This document shows positions 27,871 through 62,928 of a DNA stretch of 64,000 nt, piece by piece. The position numbers and the translations under genes were made by a program. Each line of letters begins with the position of its first letter. The stretch's first letter is position 1. The DNA is from Phallusia mammillata. Lineage: Eukaryota > Chordata > Ascidiacea > Phlebobranchia > Ascidiidae. The DNA lies in assembly GCA_003260075.1 (NCBI GenBank), contig QLIY01000163.1:78487-142486 (forward strand). The letters run 5' to 3'. Under the pieces are notes generated by a model, which was not told where the DNA came from, did not search any database, and worked only from the letters and a program-made list of their open reading frames with translations.

Positions 27871-27909
27871 ATACATTTGCCAGAAGAGCTCTATAAACTT
27901 AAGACAAGC

Positions 27910-29944
27910 ATTTTTCAAACATAGAAAATATTTTTGGAAATACAGTACAAAATTAGCAAAATGGTTTACACAAAGTAAAATATGTCAAATTTTTGCATTC
28001 GTTGTAATCGTGCGTGCACAGCACATAAACGAACGAATAATATGTGTTCGAGTTTATTATTAAATCAGTCCTTTTTTCTTACGACAACTTATTTGAGTTG
28101 TACTTGTAATACATAATTTCAAAAGATAGGTTGTTTACGTAGAGATTTTGCTTTAGTATAAGTTTCGTAAGACAAGTTTCATAAAACATTTTTTCAGTTT
28201 GTTTGTCATTTTGGCAACAAGGCAATTAGTCTTTCAACCACCGTCCACCGGGAGAACAACAGGTTCACAATGTCAAAACTCATTTGTCGAAGCCAAGTCA
28301 GTAGACAAACAAGAGGATAGCAAGGCTGTTTAATTAGATCGCTTCCAAATCTCTTTAAAACTCATTAAAATCGATCCCTGTTGGTAAATCGTGACGTTAA
28401 AACTAGTATGATCGGATTTGGGCTGCACGGGTCTTGTGTTTGGGGCTCGATTTGGTGAAGGCTCGATCAAAACCATGTTACTAAAGGCGTCCGCGGAATT
28501 ACAGACTGATTACGTAATGACGTTATGGTGGCACAAATTCCCGTATTTTCTGGTGTCGAAGTTATTTTTAGAACTCATTAGAGACGAAATGGCCAAAACG
28601 AATTGAATATGTCCCTTTTCTGTGTAAACATTTGAAGTTGCTTATATCAGAAAATTGGCGCCTAAATCTGTAAACTACGTTTCTGCATTACTTTGCACTG
28701 TTACTTATACATAAGTTTACATCCGAAATGTTGTAAATCGAAAAACTACAACACCAATTTAAATTGTTAAAGTAAAAAAAAAATGTTTCGCTGCGTATGG
28801 ATGCATTTTTGCACAAAAAGTATGAAACAATTATCACTTTTACAAACTATATCGGTTAACTGCGGTTTCTTGAGTATTCAGATATTGTGGTTCATGTTAC
28901 TTGGAGCCAAAAAAAGCGCGTGAGAAAATTTGATCCCCACGGATTTCAATTGACAGAGGCGCCCGCGCCGTAAAAAATCACCTTGACACGCCCGTGGAAT
29001 AAGCCAATCAGGAATAAGGTAGCGATCCCGAAACATGCGATATAGCTTCGAGTGGGTATAACTGTCGATAAATGTCACAAGTTCCGTAAAAGCTCTTGAC
29101 TATAGTCTGAAGGACAGTGATAATCACTTTAAAATATCAGGCGACCACCAATTGTAAAATTAAGCCAAAAAACGCCAGAAGTAATATGCCGGGTATTTCA
29201 GGAACATCAGTTGCCTGCGGCCAGTCTTACCACGATTTTCCTCCATTTATATCGCGGCTTTACGGTTTACCGGTTTTTAGGACCTACTCCAAATTGCTTC
29301 TGCGCATATAGTGCATCGATATTTTATTGTTACAGGCGTCGCTTGATTAAACCATTAAAATCCAGTTTTAATACTTTCCCGACTTCAACGGAAACTATAT
29401 AATTAAAAACAGAGACAGAAAGGTGTGTCAGTTTAATATCACTTTTTTATTAAACTCGTAATGATCCAGGCCTTGCATAAATTACAAAATATTAAAAATT
29501 ATTGTGGCTCGAAAGTTTTTCCGTGCAAGTACACTGGACTGTTAAAAACATAAAACATACAGGGCATACTAGTAATGTGGCTAGCATTCCCAAATCTGCT
29601 ACCGTTGCCTATTTGTACCTCGGCTTATATGTCAGTGACGTCATAGACTGACGTAGACACTATGGCGAAAACTTGACAGCCCATTTGCGCTGGGGTCATA
29701 CAAAATAATGAAACTGGCGCCACTCTTTTACTGTCTTTTAATCAGCTGCTACAAAGGTGCAGGCCACTAATTTACAAAATCGGTCAATCATCACAGACCT
29801 TTTCTAAAGTTGAGACAAATTGAGCGCTAATGAATAGCCTCATAAAAAATTAAGGACATACTTTCTAATGCGCCTAATATATATACATGCACAGCGGCTG
29901 GACTAGAACTGAAATTTGCATTTAACGTTAAGAAAAAGTCCAAA
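27910..29944. other. Gene-poor stretch
   Basis: Apart from the weak open stretches near 28.4-29.1 kb, nothing recognised. A TGACGTCA palindrome is at 29636-29643. Confidence 0.45.
28878..29102 (-). other. Unrecognised open stretch
   Basis: Minus frame with TFIDSYTHSKLYRMFRDRYL and IPDWLIPRACQGDFLRRGRL. Composition is protein-like, yet no splice structure or family is evident. A plus-strand frame at 28409-28606 is similarly open. Both are weak. Confidence 0.12.
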
Positions 29945-30205
29945 ATTGTCAAATGGTTTGGTTTACAACTTATTTCGTTGCACATAAAAGTACTGAAATT
30001 TGCTTGCTGATTTGTACAGCAACTGGCTGACCCAAACATCTAAAATAAACCAAACTCTGCCTAAACACTACCCCCCCCCCATTGTCAAATGGTTTGGTTT
30101 ACAACTTATTTCGTTGCACATAAAAGTAATGAAATTTGCTTGCTGATTTGTACAGCAACTGGTTGACCCAAAAATCTAAAATAAACCAAACTCTGCCTTA
30201 ACACT
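29945..30205 (+). repeat. Direct duplicate around a C10 run (about 125 bp)
   Basis: 29945-30070 recurs at 30081-30205; C run 30071-30080. Confidence 0.9.
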
Positions 30206-32890
30206 CTTTTGCTGGAAAGAAAAAAATCCCTGCACAATATTTCACCAGAATAAGTCAGTACATTAACTTAAAATCTCCTGTTCCTACTACCTTGTAAACA
30301 ACTACCACAAAAATCACTGTGAAAACAAATTCTAGAACAACGATTGATGGATCATAATAAGCTATTGTGACGCACATAATTCACTGTTGTGAAAAAGGCA
30401 ATAAGGTTGCTGTACATTAACCTTTTAAAGTAGTAGTCTGCTTTTAACGTGGCCTAGAAACAAAATAACTGGAGTTGCAGGTGCCATAATTCCAGTCAAA
30501 CGATTTCGTGTCACGCCGGTTTTACCCAAAGCAGATTACGCTGGCAAATTCTAGGACTGGTTTTGTCGCGCCAAAATTCCGGAGGTAATTTTAATCAAGT
30601 CACAATTGCTGCAGTCGTTCCCTATTACTTATTGTTAAATTCGAATTATGGTACATAAACCAACCACTGAGACAATTTCGCATGTAAAAAAATACTTGCA
30701 CATGACATTTGGAATATTAACTACCAGGATATTCTGTGTTTCACTAAAAACGCTTTGCAAACATGGCAAACTACGTGACCACCTTACGAGAAAGCTTCAA
30801 AACAGCGGATTTATGGCCCAAAAATTTGCCTGGATTGACACTATCAAATCTAGTTTAACCGCATTTGACAAAAATCTGTGTTGTGTTGCATCCACTTTAT
30901 AGCTAATCTAATCTGTTACGTTGCTATACGGTATGTCGTCGACATCACGCAAAGTTGAGTACCAACAATCATTTACGTTTTGCCAATCAAGTGATGACCT
31001 TCAAGTAGTAAATTCTCATCGGGCCAAATTTAGTTCAAAAACATTTCTAGATGATCGTCCGCTATTTTAGTATACTTTTTGGTACTTTGGAGTTGATACT
31101 GATAGTATACTTTTTTGTACAGTTGTTATTTGGCCACTTCGGGTATGCTTCGTAGCACAAAGTGGCTTTTCAAGTTAGCGTTTTTGTACTATTAAAAAAA
31201 CAACAACAAATAACTCATTTTCTTTGAAATATTAATAGCACTTCAAGTAGGGCGGTTTTGGAAAGTATGACAACTAATCAATTTTTTGGGCTGGAAAATT
31301 TAGAACATCTGACATTGTAAAGTCATCCAATTTGTATTTTAGCTTTTTTGCCATAAAGTCCATAGAAAGCTTTGAAAACATGCTTCAACACTAAGCCTTG
31401 GCTTTCAACACAAAAACCTTACTTTTCAAGATTTTGCGACGAAATTTCCAGACATCAACTTTCCTGTCTCTTTCCCGAGAGTTCCAAAGCCCCCGATGCT
31501 GTCGTTAGGGATATCACGCGCTTTCATGTAATCAAAAACGCCTGTTTACCGGGTCAATTACAGCGGAGCTAAAGAAAGTCGAACACGACAAGAGAAAGAA
31601 CGCAGTAAGGCGATCTGCCTAGATTTCGTCGCTTCTATGCGGTCCTTTATTCGTCTGCTTCGGGTTTACATCTCTCTCCGCTAAATATAGTCCCCAGCGA
31701 CAATAAAAAATTGCATCCAGTATCCGATGACCGCTTTGTCGTATCAAACAAGTGATGGTAAGAATAGCTGGTTGTTGTAAATTAAACGAGATGGTTTATA
31801 GTCGCGACTCTGCTGTGTTTTCGCAGAGACTTTATAGTCAATATTTTATGACTCGCGTTCAAGTAGGCTTGTGTGGATGTACCAGTCAACATAGTAATAC
31901 ATGACATTTTGCACCAAAATCGGCATTCGACAAAATTTCCCAAAAATAGGACACGTGTTAATCTAAAAATTTACTCTAACTTGTGAAGGCCTGCAAATGT
32001 TTTTCAGATTTGTTGAGAGGTTTTGCCGAAATAATACAGCAAGAAAAAAATAAATATTACAAAAAAGCAAGTAACCACAACGCTGTGCACATAGGTGGAT
32101 TCGAGAAATTTTTGAGATTTCACGCCACTTAAGTGAAAAAATAGCGTGACAAAATCATTACGTTCCCTCAGGTATTTTTTCTCTACGTTGATGCAAGTTG
32201 CAATTAAATTCTACCGCACTCAAAAGAGCATTTGAGTCAGAACTTGCTCAAGTGGACTTACACAAAAACTGATGACATCTTAACCAGCCATGATTTGCAT
32301 TTGAAGTGATTCGTGCAAAAATAGTTCTATATAGAACGAGTGTTTTATTGTTCAAAACCAATAAAAAGTATTAAAATCTGCAATAATGCCTAAAGGTGTT
32401 CAAAACATGTGCTACATATTCAGTTTTTGACTTTTCACCAATCGGTGTTGACGTTATAGTTTTGTGTGGGCGTAAATATGGACATTTCCTCTAAAATTAA
32501 GATTTGCACATTGCACTTTCAGACGAATTACCGTAATAGCCAAGCAGTGACGGGTAAAAGAGTCGCTTTAAAACTTCTGTTACTTTGTTGTGCAGCACCA
32601 CAACCAATATTTAAATGAATAATAGAGTTATGTAGATTGGTGATTCTAAGAACAATTAATAAAATAACGAAAACATCCAATACCTTGCTCTACTCGGTTG
32701 TTTGCATATATTATGACATTGAATGGAAAGTCCCAGATTGTTTCGTGTCAGTGTGGTTAGAATTAAGAACTTTGTGGGCTGACCAAGGTCTAAAATAAGG
32801 CAAGATTCTCATAACCGTACAGTAACTGACTTAAACCCACTACAACGTGAAATGTGAACTGACTGGGTCAAAAATGACAAACAAGGATAT

Positions 32891-32925
32891 AATCTATGAT
32901 ATCAGAATAATTAATCTATGATATC
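32891..32925 (+). repeat. Short direct repeat
   Basis: aatctatgatatc occurs twice within 35 bp. Confidence 0.9.
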
Positions 32926-33969
32926 GGAGTACCTATATTGGTTTAAAGCAAAAACTGCAAACATTCGATGACCATAATTTGAATTCCTGGGTAAAGCAGA
33001 ATTTATGGTACAGCAAACCATTTTAGGGATGGGCATTTGTTGAAAACAAAATAAGATTAAATAGTATTTAAAAGAGGTCAGCTTAAATTTGAAATAAATG
33101 CTTGTCATTTTTGTAGTGTTGGTTCCGAAGATAATTTGTAAATGCTTCATTTTTATCACTTTGTGGTAGATTGTTTTTGAAAGTGAACTTAAATATAGCT
33201 GTGTTTTATTAGGCTCAAACCTGGCAGCTAAATTTACAAGAATTTTTTGGTTATTACCAGTTACAAAAAATCAAAATTTTGGTTAATATTTTTTCTAGTT
33301 TAAACTCACAAACCTTCTGGGAGCGAAACGGTTGCGCATTCGACTACATACTCATATTACACCAGCGCAATTTATCTGGTGTTGGTTATTATACCCCGTA
33401 CACCGAATATATTACTTTGAGGCGTAGCTAATGGTTCCGTTAATACCTTTTTAATTCAGGTGTTGGAGTCACTGCGAAACGTAAATTAATTATTTATTAG
33501 GATCGATCGAACAATAAAGGTCAATATATAATTATTTGGGCAACTTGGTTTGCCAAACTGAAATCGGAGCTGAATCGATCGCAGGTCGTCAGGTTATGCA
33601 ACATTATTGAACCCTAAAACCTGATATGTTTTGGCAAAGGAGCGATCCATCAGTAGCAAAGTGCATCGATAAATTTGATTGCAGGTTGCTTTTTGATTAC
33701 GGCTTATGCAACAAGTCGTAAGCGCAATATGTCATGTGTGATATAAGTTATTATTACTAAAATACATGCATAATAAAAACTTTTTTATAACAGAAGTTTT
33801 ATAGAAATAAGTCATGACAAACGAACTGGAAGCTCTGGTCTATAGTACCTGCAGTGATTTCTTTGCATGTATATCTGATCTTACATCAGCCTTCAGCATT
33901 TACATCTACAGCAATATAGCCACAAAAACAAGCATAAACTTAACACGGATTTTGACGTAATACAGAAAG

Positions 33970-34060
33970 GCTACGGTTTGCGGTGAAATTCGAACCCACA
34001 ACTGAACGAAGCTTATTCCCAAAGCACGTTTGGAACACTAAGCTTGGAAAAAGTAGCCAT
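33970..34060 (-). mobile_element. tRNA-derived SINE fragment
   Basis: On the minus strand, agcttagtgttcca resembles a Pol III A box and gtgggttcgaatttcacc, some 50 bp on, a B box (GGTTCGAATCC type). The tail accgcaaaccgt resembles the fragment at 46.6 kb. Too degenerate for a tRNA gene. Confidence 0.5.
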
Positions 34061-34685
34061 AAAAACACTCAGTGGACTGATTGGACACGTAACCAACCTA
34101 ACACATCGATTGTGCCTGACAGATGATCGTTGTCTTTGCGTCATTTGCATTTCCACTCCTCTTAACTTCCTAAACGTTCTCCCCAATTAAATGTGGCGTC
34201 ATTACACTATACATGCATGTGAATACAACACATAGTTTAAAGCTTTTCACCATGATGCACTGGATGCCATCAGAAAAGTTACAAACAAAAAATGTGAAAC
34301 CTGTGTACACATTCTATGACAGTTGCGAATTCAATTACATCGCAAGTGTGATAGTGAAGTGGGACGTATCAAAAACAATAGCACAGGCAAACACACCTCT
34401 TATTTGGCCACGACAGCCGTGAAATATTGGAAGTTGTTTACTACAGGGCACAGGCTTCAGGTCATAGAGGACAAAGGCCTACACGACCTTCTTGTCAGCG
34501 TTCGGGCAATCGCTCCCCGGTGATCTGGATCAACACGAAAACACGCTCAGAAACAAAAGCGTCCGGTTACCACTTGACAGGTATCCTTGTTTCTATCAGT
34601 GAAAGCGAAGTAAAAAACATAAAATGCAAAATTTTTGCATACACATGTGTATAACATACTTTTGCGTTCGTAGCCAGAAATTTTG

Positions 34686-34964
34686 GTAAAATCTCGCATA
34701 ACATGCGTGTATTTAGAAAGTTAATTAGGCCTCCAGAAAAAAACAAAGATAATAAACGTATATAGGCCTAACACATAATCTAACAGGAAGTAGAATCAAA
34801 TGCCTAAGAATATGTCGGCCCCCCCCCCCCGTAAAATCTCGCATAACATGCGTGTATTTAGAAAGTTAATTAGGCCTCTAGAAAAAAACAAAGATAATAA
34901 AGGTATATAGGCCTAACACATAATCTAACCGGAAGTAGAATCAAATGCCTAAGAATATGACGGC
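34686..34964 (+). repeat. Direct duplicate around a C12 run (about 133 bp)
   Basis: 34686-34817 recurs at 34831-34964; C run 34819-34830. Confidence 0.9.
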
Positions 34965-36955
34965 GGTACGTTGTAATTAATGAAACTAACCGGGCTAGAC
35001 CTAAACAATATTCTAGTGCAGTAGAAAATTTTCACCATACAGTTTAGAAGTAGCCTAATCTACTTTTAGTAACACAACGTTTGTTTCGATGTCTATCATC
35101 GGTGCCTATAGTAAGATCTAAAAGTTCACATACAACGGATGCTAAAACGGTAATAATTAATCAATAGTAGCCGGAATTCGACGCCAAATTTGTATTGCTT
35201 GGACGTATTTCTGACTTCAAAGCATTAAAGTTGGCTCAATAAAACCACGCGTAATATTACACCAATGGGCAACACAATCTCCCAGGCCCCCAGGAAGCCA
35301 TGGAATAATGTGATTAATATAGCAGCTCTCGCTATATATACATCAATTCTTGGTTTCTTGCGCTATTATGCCGATTTCTGCTTTCTAATTAAACATTTAT
35401 GAGTGATGTTGTTATGGCTAGGCAGGTGCACCGGCGGACCCATGATAAAAGGCATAAAGCTTTTTTTCAATCAAACAAAACAAGCGGAGTTCTACTCAGT
35501 AACATAATTAAGGTTACGTTTAATGAAATATACGACAAAAACGACAAGCCTGAGGTAAATTTAAACGATTTGAATTTACACTCGAATAACAAAATCCAAC
35601 AGCAAACAAACAGACTAGGCATCATTGCATACATAATTAAACAATCGGTGTGCTTTCTGTGGTTGTCAGGAAACGGGCCAGGGTGTGCCAGGAAAACTAT
35701 CTGATGCGGTTCGATATTCAGCAGACAAGTTTCGGCGAATTCTCGGCCTTCGGCGCGTTTCCATTACTCGGTTTTGCCTTGAGCGAAATTCATACACAAT
35801 TAAATCTCCAAAAATACCGAAATTTACTTGATACAACTTGGTATGTTATGTAACTTGCCGCCATATTGGATTAGTGATTACAAGACAAAGGACTCTAACA
35901 AACACAATATATTGTATACTGGTATACTAAAGCGTTATAGCACGGTAAAAGGTTTCTTTTTATGATTTAAAATAATTTTGAAAACAAGATTTTCTGATTT
36001 AATTTTGGCGTAATTAAAGCACCTTACCAGTTAAAATAAAAGACGAAGCTCATTTCTTGAAACTTTATTGATATTTCAGGAACATTATTCATTTTTTGCG
36101 GGACCACAGATTTTTGTGCGCCAACCGGTTTAAAATAATGTCAGTTTAAATGACTAAATTAAACAACATTTTCAATTCTGATAAAATTGAACCTTGCGTA
36201 TAATAATTAAATTTCAACCTCGTACATTATGCGGTTCAACTCAGTGTCTGTAAATAAATTATTCTGCAACTGCAATTAAATATAACTGCACTTGACCCTG
36301 TTGCTAGGTCATAATATAAATTCTTAACACTTCAGATTTTTAGCCAGATCTAAATTAAAATCTTAATGCACACTGTCCGATTAGCCTTGGCAATGTCAAG
36401 TAAAAGGTACAAAAATTTCTTAAACCAATTGCATTTTTTAAACAGTGTTTTCGAATAGACCTTTTTTCGTGAGTGTGCGAATGGACCTTTTTTTCATGCG
36501 CACTGTCTTATAACACACGCTAAAATCCATATCAAATAACATACCACTTGAGCGAATTATTAAAATTGATTCAAATGACTGAGCAGGCATCGCTACCTTT
36601 GACATACAACCAGTTATAACCTATCAACATACGTATGTTTTTCCTGTGACATGTAATCGATAAAGCTAACCACTCGATACTATGGGAAGTACTTGACAAG
36701 TTGTGGAAAAGTATTGGACATTTAACGTTTGAAAATTGCCTTTATCATATGTCGGCGACATAACAGTCACTTCAATATAATTCATTTAAAATAGAAATCT
36801 TGTCATCAGTGCGGTATGCGGTAGAGAGACAATAACACTTCAAATAACAAAAATGACTGTTGTGGAAGTCATGTTTCTCTTTAGATTGGAGCAAAGTGGC
36901 AAGCATGTAGTACAAGTGTCTCGAAACTTGCACCATCAACGAGGCAGAGTGTAAA
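34965..36955. other. Non-coding stretch
   Basis: A plus-strand open frame at 35399-35704 shows no family resemblance; nothing else supported. Confidence 0.45.
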
Positions 36956-37203
36956 GCCGGGTCCGCATTCGAAACCTTCTCGACTTACAATCCTGGATTG
37001 CAGATAGGATAAAACTAGTATAGAGGAAAGCTACAGTGAAATCCATACAAGTCATTTACTGACTAACTTTCATGCCCCCCCCCCGCCGGGTCCGCATTCG
37101 AAACCTTCTCGACTTACAATCCTGGATTGCAGGTAGGATAAAACTAGTATAGACGAAAGCTACAGTGAAATCCATACAAGTCATTTACTGACTAACTTTC
37201 ATA
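36956..37203 (+). repeat. Direct duplicate around a C10 run (about 119 bp)
   Basis: 36956-37074 recurs at 37085-37203; C run 37075-37084. Confidence 0.9.
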
Positions 37204-37900
37204 CCCTGTTAAAATGTATATCGTTGTTACGACTTACCCAAATACAAACGTATCTAAAAGGTTTTATAGTTTGTCCGTGATAGGAAATACTATAAGTTTC
37301 TTTCGATACCGGCGTAACGGATGGCTTTGTTACCACTAATTTGGTTTGTATTATAACTAACCATGAGTGCTGGCACTTAAAGCAATTGAGGGAGCACATG
37401 TCCCACTCCCCTTGGAATTTCAATGTACCCTACTTCAAATAGAGTATATCCAGTCAAAAACTTGACGGATAAAAAAGTAGTATGCTTTTAAGATAGTAAG
37501 AGAGTTCATGAATGCCTAAACAAGCAAGTTTAAAAATTTCTGCCACATTTACTTATCTGGTGTTGTTTCAATAAGCCATGTCGTTTTGTTGCTTTTTGAA
37601 AAGACCAAATGGTAACTTACATGTGGTTAATTTTTGATGAACGTTTCTATGTAAGGATATTTTCCAACGTAGAAAGTTTCAGGCAATCCTACTGTATACC
37701 ATTTATGCACACCATCCATGCAAGTATGTATGTGTGAAAATTCTGCACCCCTTGCCAACTTTTCTGCCGGCGCCTATGTAACTAAACACAATGCTTGCTA
37801 CACAGTGAAAACGTAAAATATATTGCCAAAACAACACTCGCGCAAAAACCTTGAACACAGCCGCAGAGAAGAAAATCAAAAGACACGTCGCATCGAGACA

Positions 37901-39014
37901 GACAACACTACACGCGGAAACTACAATCACACATATAAAGTTTCTTGTGAAAAGTCATCAAAAAGAACCCAAGCAATATCACTTTTTAGGAGGTTATTAC
38001 GTGTTTACGAGTTTTGTTTGGTAGTCATAGCAATATATATAAATATTTTTTATTGTGGCAACGTCACCACATGACGTCATTGAAAGATAATGAGGTGTCT
38101 TGCAAACACTAGACCAAGATCGTGCAAAATCCCCCCCCCCATGATGATAAAGAAGAAGAGAATGAGCAAGAAGAAAAGTCGCTGAAAAAAGAAAAGTTTT
38201 TTTTGTGAAGAGATGTACAGTGGAAATCAAGCTTTTCTTTGTGTAGATTGGAAACTAATCAGGAACAAAAAATAAACAGCAATACAGACAAATCTGGTTA
38301 ATTGCACGGCGATCTTCAAACCTTTGCCTAATGATTATTAAGAAAATTATCAGCTTTACAGCATAATTCAGTTAATCTTACAAAAAATGTTGGCCCCCCC
38401 CCCCGACAACACTACACGCGGAAACTACAATCACACATATAAAGTTTCTTGTTCAAAAAGTCATCAAAACGAGCCCAAGCAATATCACTTTTAAGGAGGT
38501 TATTACGTGTTTACGAGTTTTGTTTGGTATTCATGGCAATATATATATGTTTTATGGTGGCAACGTCATCACATGACGTCATTGAAAGATAATGAGGTGT
38601 CTTGCAACCATGGACCAAGATCGTGCAAAAGCAAAAATGGTGATATGACGTTAGTTATTGGGGGTGATAGAATGACGTAACAGTGTGACCAGCTTGCGCA
38701 GTGTGAAGTGACGTCAGAAAATGAAGTGACGTCAGAAAAAAGATGATGATGATAAAGAAGAAGAGAATGAGCAAGAAGAAAAGTCGCTGAAAAGAGAAAA
38801 GTATGTTTTGTGAAGAGATGTACAGTGGAAATCAAGGTTTTCTTTGTGTAGACTGGAAACTAATCAGGAACAAAAGATAAACAGCAATACAGACGAATCA
38901 GGTTAATCGCATGGTCCGTTTAATTGCACGGCGACCTTGAAGCCTTTGCCTAATGATTATTAAGAAAATTATCAGCTTGACAGCATAATTCAGTTAATCT
39001 CACAAAAAATGTTG
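37901..39014 (+). repeat. Large direct duplicate with two C runs
   Basis: 37901-38393 recurs at 38405-39014; the junction run is 38394-38404. Inside the first copy a C10 run (38131-38140) stands in place of 115 bp that the second copy has (38631-38745). This shows a C run acting as a placeholder for missing sequence. Confidence 0.92.
38072..38734. promoter_or_regulatory. CRE palindromes (TGACGTCA), four copies
   Basis: TGACGTCA at 38072-38079, 38574-38581, 38709-38716 and 38727-38734; the last two lie 18 bp apart within repeated gaagtgacgtcagaaa. These are consensus CREB/ATF sites; function is inferred only. The first two are allelic copies of one site. Confidence 0.4.
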
Positions 39015-39228
39015 GTAAAACGGATTTATTCGATTAACCGGATTCATCGGTATTCCTTTCATAATACGCGGAATTCTTAGGCGTTCAACAGCTCGAACTA
39101 AATACAGATTCGATAAGGACGCACCGCATTAAACATTTTAACACCAAGGTTGCATACGTTTTGGCTGAGTATCAGAGTTTTTATGTATGAACCAAACACC
39201 GTTTTCCACAGTTAACCTTTCAAGTTTG

Positions 39229-39574
39229 TTCATGGCAAGATGTAAAACAAACGTTTGGCAGAATGCAGTTGTGGATATCGAAAAAATCGGCTTGTGAATT
39301 TAAATGACCTGACACATGCCATTTTTAAGTTGTGTATGGGTTGCGTTACAACAAAACTTTAAACTGCTCTTATGCTAGGGTAATGAATTCCCCCCCCCCT
39401 TCATGGCAAGATGTAAAACAAACGTTTGGCAGAATGCAGTTGTGGATGTCTGAAAAACCGGCTTGTGAATTTAAATGACCTGACACATGCCATTTTTACA
39501 GCGATAAACTAAGTTGTGTATGGGTTGCGTTACAACAAAACTTTAAACTGCTCTCATGCTAGGGTAATGAATTG
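39229..39574 (+). repeat. Direct duplicate around a C10 run (about 165 bp)
   Basis: 39229-39389 recurs at 39400-39574; C run 39390-39399. The second copy has about 14 extra bases. Confidence 0.9.
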
Positions 39575-39578
39575 TATC

Positions 39579-39986
39579 TTTAAGACTTTTTTGCAGGTGA
39601 CACCAAATAAAGCTTGGTGCCTCTAGAAATAGATAGAATTTTTAATAGTTATTTTCTGTTCTTTGAGTCCAGAACCCAACATGTTTACACCGAACATTGG
39701 CCTGACCCTAAAAACACTTTTCCAATGTGAAAAAAAAACAATTGAAATAGTATCTGATTTTTGAATAATTAACACGGAGCCAACAGGTTTACNTTTAGGA
39801 CTTTTTTTGCAGGTGACACCAAATAACGCTTGGTGCCTCTAGAAAGAGATAGAATTTGAGTCCAGAACCCAACATGTTTACACCGAACATTGGCCTGACC
39901 CTAAAAACACTTTTCCAATGTGAAAAAAAAACAATTGAAATAGTATCTGATTTTTGAATAATTAACACGGAGCCAACAGGTTTACT
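39579..39986 (+). repeat. Direct duplicate joined by a single N
   Basis: 39579-39792 recurs at 39794-39986, about 29 bp shorter. The join is one N (39793), not a C run, yet the same kind of duplication results. Confidence 0.92.
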
Positions 39987-40018
39987 TTAAACAACGCAAT
40001 CGATCGGTGGCCCTTTGC

Positions 40019-40355
40019 TGACGTCATGGATCGTGCCAAGGGAAATGTGACGTACAAAGTTTGGAAGAAACTATCGGCGTAAACAAGTTACCGCGTTCAG
40101 GAGTGCCAAGGTGTTTTTGTTTTTCGGTTGCTAAACGAAACGTGTTGAAAATCACGTTGAAAAATTCCAGTGGTCGGTGATCGTGCCATGGTTGTGCGCG
40201 GGTCGCAACAACCAATCACGTAGCTTTGTGGTCACGTGACACGCAACCACGTGACATAGTTTGTTGATAAATTATACAAACACTTGGCGAGTGGAAATCG
40301 GTAAAAGAATAAATAAAGTCTCGGAGGGAGTTAAGAAAATGAAAACATGACGTCA
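40019..40355. promoter_or_regulatory. CRE and CACGTG motif cluster downstream of PNPLA6/7
   Basis: TGACGTCA at 40019-40026 and 40348-40355; GTCACGTGAC (E-box/CLEAR type) at 40231-40240, a second CCACGTGAC at 40248-40256, and CCAAT at 40212-40216. This looks promoter-like, within 400 bp of the PNPLA6/7 stop, but no transcript start is evident. Confidence 0.35.
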
Positions 40356-40391
40356 TTTTTGGTGACGTCGTACGCAATAAAGTTTAACACG

Positions 40392-62322
<21,931 letters not shown>

Positions 62323-62928
62323 TGCGCCTAATTAACAGGCTTGAGTGTCATTTATGATTCTATCGTAGCTAAAAAGTAAAAGTCAAAACACAGATTAATT
62401 TTTAAATTCTTCCAGAATTGCACAATAACTTCTTATGCAGAAGAATTGAAATCAAATACTTCGTATTAGTAAAATAAAAACTGACAACAACAACCTTTCT
62501 GGACTAAACTGTTACAATGTCAACTACAGGTGCATTATACTCCTTGTGCTTTGAAACAAAGAACTATGGACTTAATCAACATAAAAAGTTATACCACTAC
62601 CTATTTCTTATATTTAAAAAATTTGTAAATATCCAACTGCCTTCTTATTAACATGTCACAAATTTCTATTTTATTAGGACACCCTTCATGTGACTTTCAC
62701 ATCTTTTCAAACCCATATTCAAAATGGACTTTGCCCTGATGAACTAACAGTACATAGGAGTGTTCATTCCTGAGCAAGCAAAACTAAATGTTACAAGAAC
62801 ATAGCTTACAAAGTACCCACCTACACACCTACTCAAACAAGTGGCTAAAATTTTCCATTATCTCACAGCCATTCTCAGAAAAAAAGTTACTGCACTGTGT
62901 ACATAACATGCTAAAAACCCCCCCCCCC

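Larger units (their letters stand above)
27648..27905. mobile_element. Second copy of the hammerhead-like inverted-repeat element, interrupted by C56
   Basis: Left arm gctgccaggcatag ... gagctcttctggcaaatg and right arm catttgccagaagagctc are inverted, as in the 6.7-7.7 kb element. The C run 27712-27767 falls where the left arm's inverted TGATGA-stem-gaaac unit should be. The right arm has tgatga (27827-27832), gacg ... cgtc stem and gaaac (27854-27858). Confidence 0.55.
30206..34685. other. Gene-poor stretch
   Basis: No gene supported. Contains a 14-bp palindrome gttctatatagaac (32324-32337), a short repeat at 32891-32925 and a tRNA-like SINE fragment near 34.0 kb. Confidence 0.45.

Noticed and set aside
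33970-34060. A functional tRNA gene
   Set aside because: Pol III box resemblance only; acceptor and anticodon stems do not form, so a SINE fragment is the better call.
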